From contig DASUGM010000327.1 in the NCBI GenBank assembly GCA_036274055.1, forward strand, positions 1-6,233: a DNA stretch of 6,233 bases, in the 5' to 3' direction. Shown in pieces: positions 3,809-6,233 of this stretch (within the stretch, counting starts at the first letter, position 1; every line of letters begins with the position of its first letter). A model generated the notes under the pieces. That model worked only from the letters and a program-made list of their open reading frames with translations. It did not search any database and was not told the DNA's origin. The position numbers and the translations under genes were made by a program. Origin of the DNA: DASUGM01 sp036274055 (GTDB taxonomy: Bacteria; Acidobacteriota; Vicinamibacteria; Vicinamibacterales; SCN-69-37).

Positions 3809-6232
3809 ATGCGCGGCTTGCTCACGGACTTCACCCACGCCGCTCGCGGCCTTCGTCATCGACCCGGCTACAGCGCGATCATCGTCCTGACGCTCGCGCT
3901 CGGGTTGGGCGTCAACACCGTCGCGTTTTCCGTCGTCAACGCGCTCTTGCTCAAGCCATTTCACGTCGCCAACGCCGACAAGATCGGCTGGGTGTTCATC
4001 GGCACCGCCGGCGATCCGCTGGCGCTGTCGTCGGCCAACGACATCGACGCGATTCGACGCGGCGCAGGCACGCTCGATCAGGTCGCGGGCGGCGGCCGGC
4101 TGGCGGTGGGCTACGACAGCGGCAACGGCGCCGAACAGGCCTGGGCCCAGGTCGCGTCCGCGAACTTCTTCGAGATCGTGCCGCCGCCGATGCGGCGCGG
4201 CCGGACGTTCTCCGCGGCGGATCTGGCCGCGACCGGCGCCGTTCCGATCGTCGTCAGCGAGCAGTTCTGGCAGCGCAAGCTCGGCGCGGCCGCCGACTTG
4301 TCGACGCTGCGCGTCGCGTTCGATCGCACGCCCGTCGTCGTGGTCGGCGTGGTCGCGGACGGCTATCAGGCGCCGATCGGCGTGTTTGAGCCGGACGTCT
4401 GGTTCCCCGTCGAGCGCGTCGCGGCGCTGGGACTCGACGCCGCGCGGCAATCCACGGATTCGGCGTGGCTCGGGCTATTGGCGCGGCCGAAGCCGGGCGC
4501 CACGAAAGAGGCCATCGAGGCCGACCTCGGGCCGATCGCGAAGGACAACGCCACCCGTGCCGGCCGCACCGCCGACGACGTGCGCGTGCGGTTCGTCTGG
4601 CTGCGGGAAGGACATCCGGAGCTGCGCGGCCCGCTGGTGTGGGTCGCTGGCGGCGCGATGGCGGGCGTGGGCGTCGTGCTGCTGATCGCGTGCTTCAACG
4701 TCGCCGGACTGGTGCTCTCGCGATCGCATGAACGTCAGCGCGAATTGTCGGTGCGCGCGGCGATGGGCGCGGGCCGCTGGCGGCTGGCTCGTCATCTGCT
4801 CGCGGAGAACCTGCTGCTGGCCCTCCTCGCCGGCGCGGCGGCGGTTGGCGTTTCCGCATTCAGCGGGCAGATTCTGCAGGGCCTGAGTCTGCCGGCGCCG
4901 ATTCCGCAGCGGCTGCACTTCGCGATCGACGGCATCCACATCGCGGTGTCGTTCGCGCTGGTGTTGATCGCCGCCGTCGTGCCCGCACTCGTACCGATCT
5001 GGCGGCTCTCGCGGCAGGACCCGATTGCGACGCTGCGGCTTGGCCCTTCCAGCGTCGTCGGCACGCGCGGCCAGGCGCGGGCTGGACGCTGGTTCGTCGC
5101 CGCGCAGGTCGCCGGCTCGACGGCTTTTCTGGTGATGGCGCTGCTGGTCGTCCAGAGCTTTCGCGCCAGCGCGTCCGCCGACCTCGGCTTTGCGACCGAC
5201 GATGTCGCCGTGCTCGACATCGACCCGGCGCAACACACGTACACCGCGTCGACGGCGCGAACGCTGGCCGCGGATCTGCTGACCCGTGTCGGTCAGGACC
5301 AACGTGTGGCCACCGTGGCGCTCGCGAGCCGCGCGCCGTTCGCCGTCGGTTATCCGGACTTGCGCCGGCTGTCGACCGACGGCCGCGATTGCCAGGCCGT
5401 CGACTGTCCCACGGCAACGACCTATGCCGTCGGACCGGAGTACTTCGACGCGCTTCGCATCCCGATTCGGGACGGCCGGGTGTTTCGCGACGACGTCGGC
5501 GATCGCGACGCGGTCGTGATCAGCGAGGCCGCGGCGCTCGCGCTCTGGCCGAACCAGCGCGCCATCGGACAGACGTTTCGCGAGGGTCAGGATCGTCGCA
5601 GCCGCGTCGTCGTCGGCGTCGCCGGGGATCTGACGCTGATGGCGTTTGGCGCGTCACCGCGCCCGGTGCTCTACCGGCCGATGGAAGAGGCCGACTTCGG
5701 CAAAATGTTCGCCGTCATCGCGCGCGGCCGCGCGACCGAGCCGACGCAGATTCTCCGCGACGCATTGCATGCGCTCGACCGGCGCGTGCCGCCGGCGAGC
5801 CTGCAAACGCTGAACGACAGAAAAGCGCTGCCGATGTGGCCGGTGACGGTGGCGGCCGCGTTCTTCACGACCTGCGGCGTCCTCGCCTGCACGATGGTCG
5901 CAGTCGGACTCTTCGGTCTCACCTACTACACCGTCCGGCGCCGGCTGCGCGAATTCGGCGTCCGTCTCGCCATCGGCGCGACGCCCGGCGATCTCGGCCG
6001 CCTGGTGATGACCGACGCCTTGCGCCTGCTCGCCCCGGGGCTCGCCGTCGGCGTGCTGCTGGCATTCGGATTGACGCGGCTGATCGGCGCGCAACTGCCG
6101 GGCATTCAGGGGCTGAGCCCGGCGATCTTCGTCGCGGCAATCGCGATGCAGATCGGCGTGACGCTGCTCGCGAGCTGGTCCCCGGCGCGCCGCGCGGGAC
6201 GGGTCGATCCGCTGACGGTGTTGCGCGAGTAG
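3809..6232 (+). CDS. ADOP-family duplicated MacB/FtsX-type permease
   Basis: Inner-membrane permease of the MacB/FtsX type, 807 residues, made of two tandem MacB-like halves. The family (acidobacterial duplicated orphan permease) is usually encoded without its own ATPase; the substrate is unknown. Half one: a cytoplasmic N-terminus (DFTHAARGLRHRPGY), TM1 about 22-47 with the hallmark 'LALGLGVNTVAFSVVNALLL', a periplasmic domain about 50-270, then TM2-4 near 275-302, 331-350 and 377-400, with the coupling loop 'ERQRELSVRAAMGAGRWRLA'. Half two: TM5 about 428-450, a periplasmic domain to about 670, then TM6-8 near 677-703, 740-760 and 771-790, with the loop 'RRLREFGVRLAIGATPGDLG' and the typical end 'ARRAGRVDPLTVLRE'. 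It appears complete. ATG 3809 has no visible Shine-Dalgarno sequence, but the N-terminus fits the family start. No ATPase or PadR-type regulator, often found near such genes, is within the window. Confidence 0.93.
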   Translation: MRGLLTDFTHAARGLRHRPGYSAIIVLTLALGLGVNTVAFSVVNALLLKPFHVANADKIGWVFIGTAGDPLALSSANDIDAIRRGAGTLDQVAGGGRLAVGYDSGNGAEQAWAQVASANFFEIVPPPMRRGRTFSAADLAATGAVPIVVSEQFWQRKLGAAADLSTLRVAFDRTPVVVVGVVADGYQAPIGVFEPDVWFPVERVAALGLDAARQSTDSAWLGLLARPKPGATKEAIEADLGPIAKDNATRAGRTADDVRVRFVWLREGHPELRGPLVWVAGGAMAGVGVVLLIACFNVAGLVLSRSHERQRELSVRAAMGAGRWRLARHLLAENLLLALLAGAAAVGVSAFSGQILQGLSLPAPIPQRLHFAIDGIHIAVSFALVLIAAVVPALVPIWRLSRQDPIATLRLGPSSVVGTRGQARAGRWFVAAQVAGSTAFLVMALLVVQSFRASASADLGFATDDVAVLDIDPAQHTYTASTARTLAADLLTRVGQDQRVATVALASRAPFAVGYPDLRRLSTDGRDCQAVDCPTATTYAVGPEYFDALRIPIRDGRVFRDDVGDRDAVVISEAAALALWPNQRAIGQTFREGQDRRSRVVVGVAGDLTLMAFGASPRPVLYRPMEEADFGKMFAVIARGRATEPTQILRDALHALDRRVPPASLQTLNDRKALPMWPVTVAAAFFTTCGVLACTMVAVGLFGLTYYTVRRRLREFGVRLAIGATPGDLGRLVMTDALRLLAPGLAVGVLLAFGLTRLIGAQLPGIQGLSPAIFVAAIAMQIGVTLLASWSPARRAGRVDPLTVLRE

Positions 6233-6233
6233 A

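Noticed and set aside
4475..5302. Long minus-strand and other alternative frames across the permease gene
   Set aside because: They are Arg/Ala/Gly-rich shadows of the ADOP coding frame in high-GC DNA.

Overview
The window looks like high-GC chromosomal DNA, most likely from an Acidobacteriota member. The main evidence is the last gene, a complete duplicated MacB/FtsX-type permease of the ADOP family (acidobacterial duplicated orphan permease), a family strongly expanded in that phylum. Secreted hypothetical proteins that begin with a 'DVSGxW' motif after the signal peptide fit the same origin. The phylum assignment is an inference from gene content only.

Left edge (1-596): the N-terminal 129 residues of a P4-like tyrosine recombinase on the minus strand run off the window. 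It lies just downstream of an intact tRNA-Leu(UAA) gene in the same orientation. This is the classic layout of an integrated island whose attachment site is the tRNA 3' end. The island would extend leftwards out of view, and what lies right of the tRNA would be host backbone or an older island. An exact 11-bp tandem repeat between tRNA and integrase is a candidate set of integrase-binding sites.

Middle (597-1846): after about 300 bp with no convincing gene comes a small charged protein (901-1095), then a two-gene toxin-antitoxin module: a Phd/YefM-type antitoxin followed by a PIN-domain VapC-like RNase with a one-base stop/start overlap. A perfect 22-bp palindrome sits over the antitoxin start and is the likely autoregulatory operator.

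Right middle (1844-3718): a minus-strand secreted protein of 341 residues has a probable jelly-roll (CBM-like) C-terminal half. Next come a second copy of the small charged protein (3111-3281) and a minus-strand secreted protein of 144 residues whose stop lies 2 bp from the second copy's stop.

Right edge (3809-6232): the ADOP permease, divergent from the 144-residue secreted protein.

The least explained feature is the pair of small paralogous proteins (64 and 56 residues). They agree at about 36 of 49 aligned positions, with many synonymous differences, and the nucleotide similarity continues past the stop codon of the second copy. I do not recognise this family. No CRISPR array, insertion sequence or complete novel defence system is visible.
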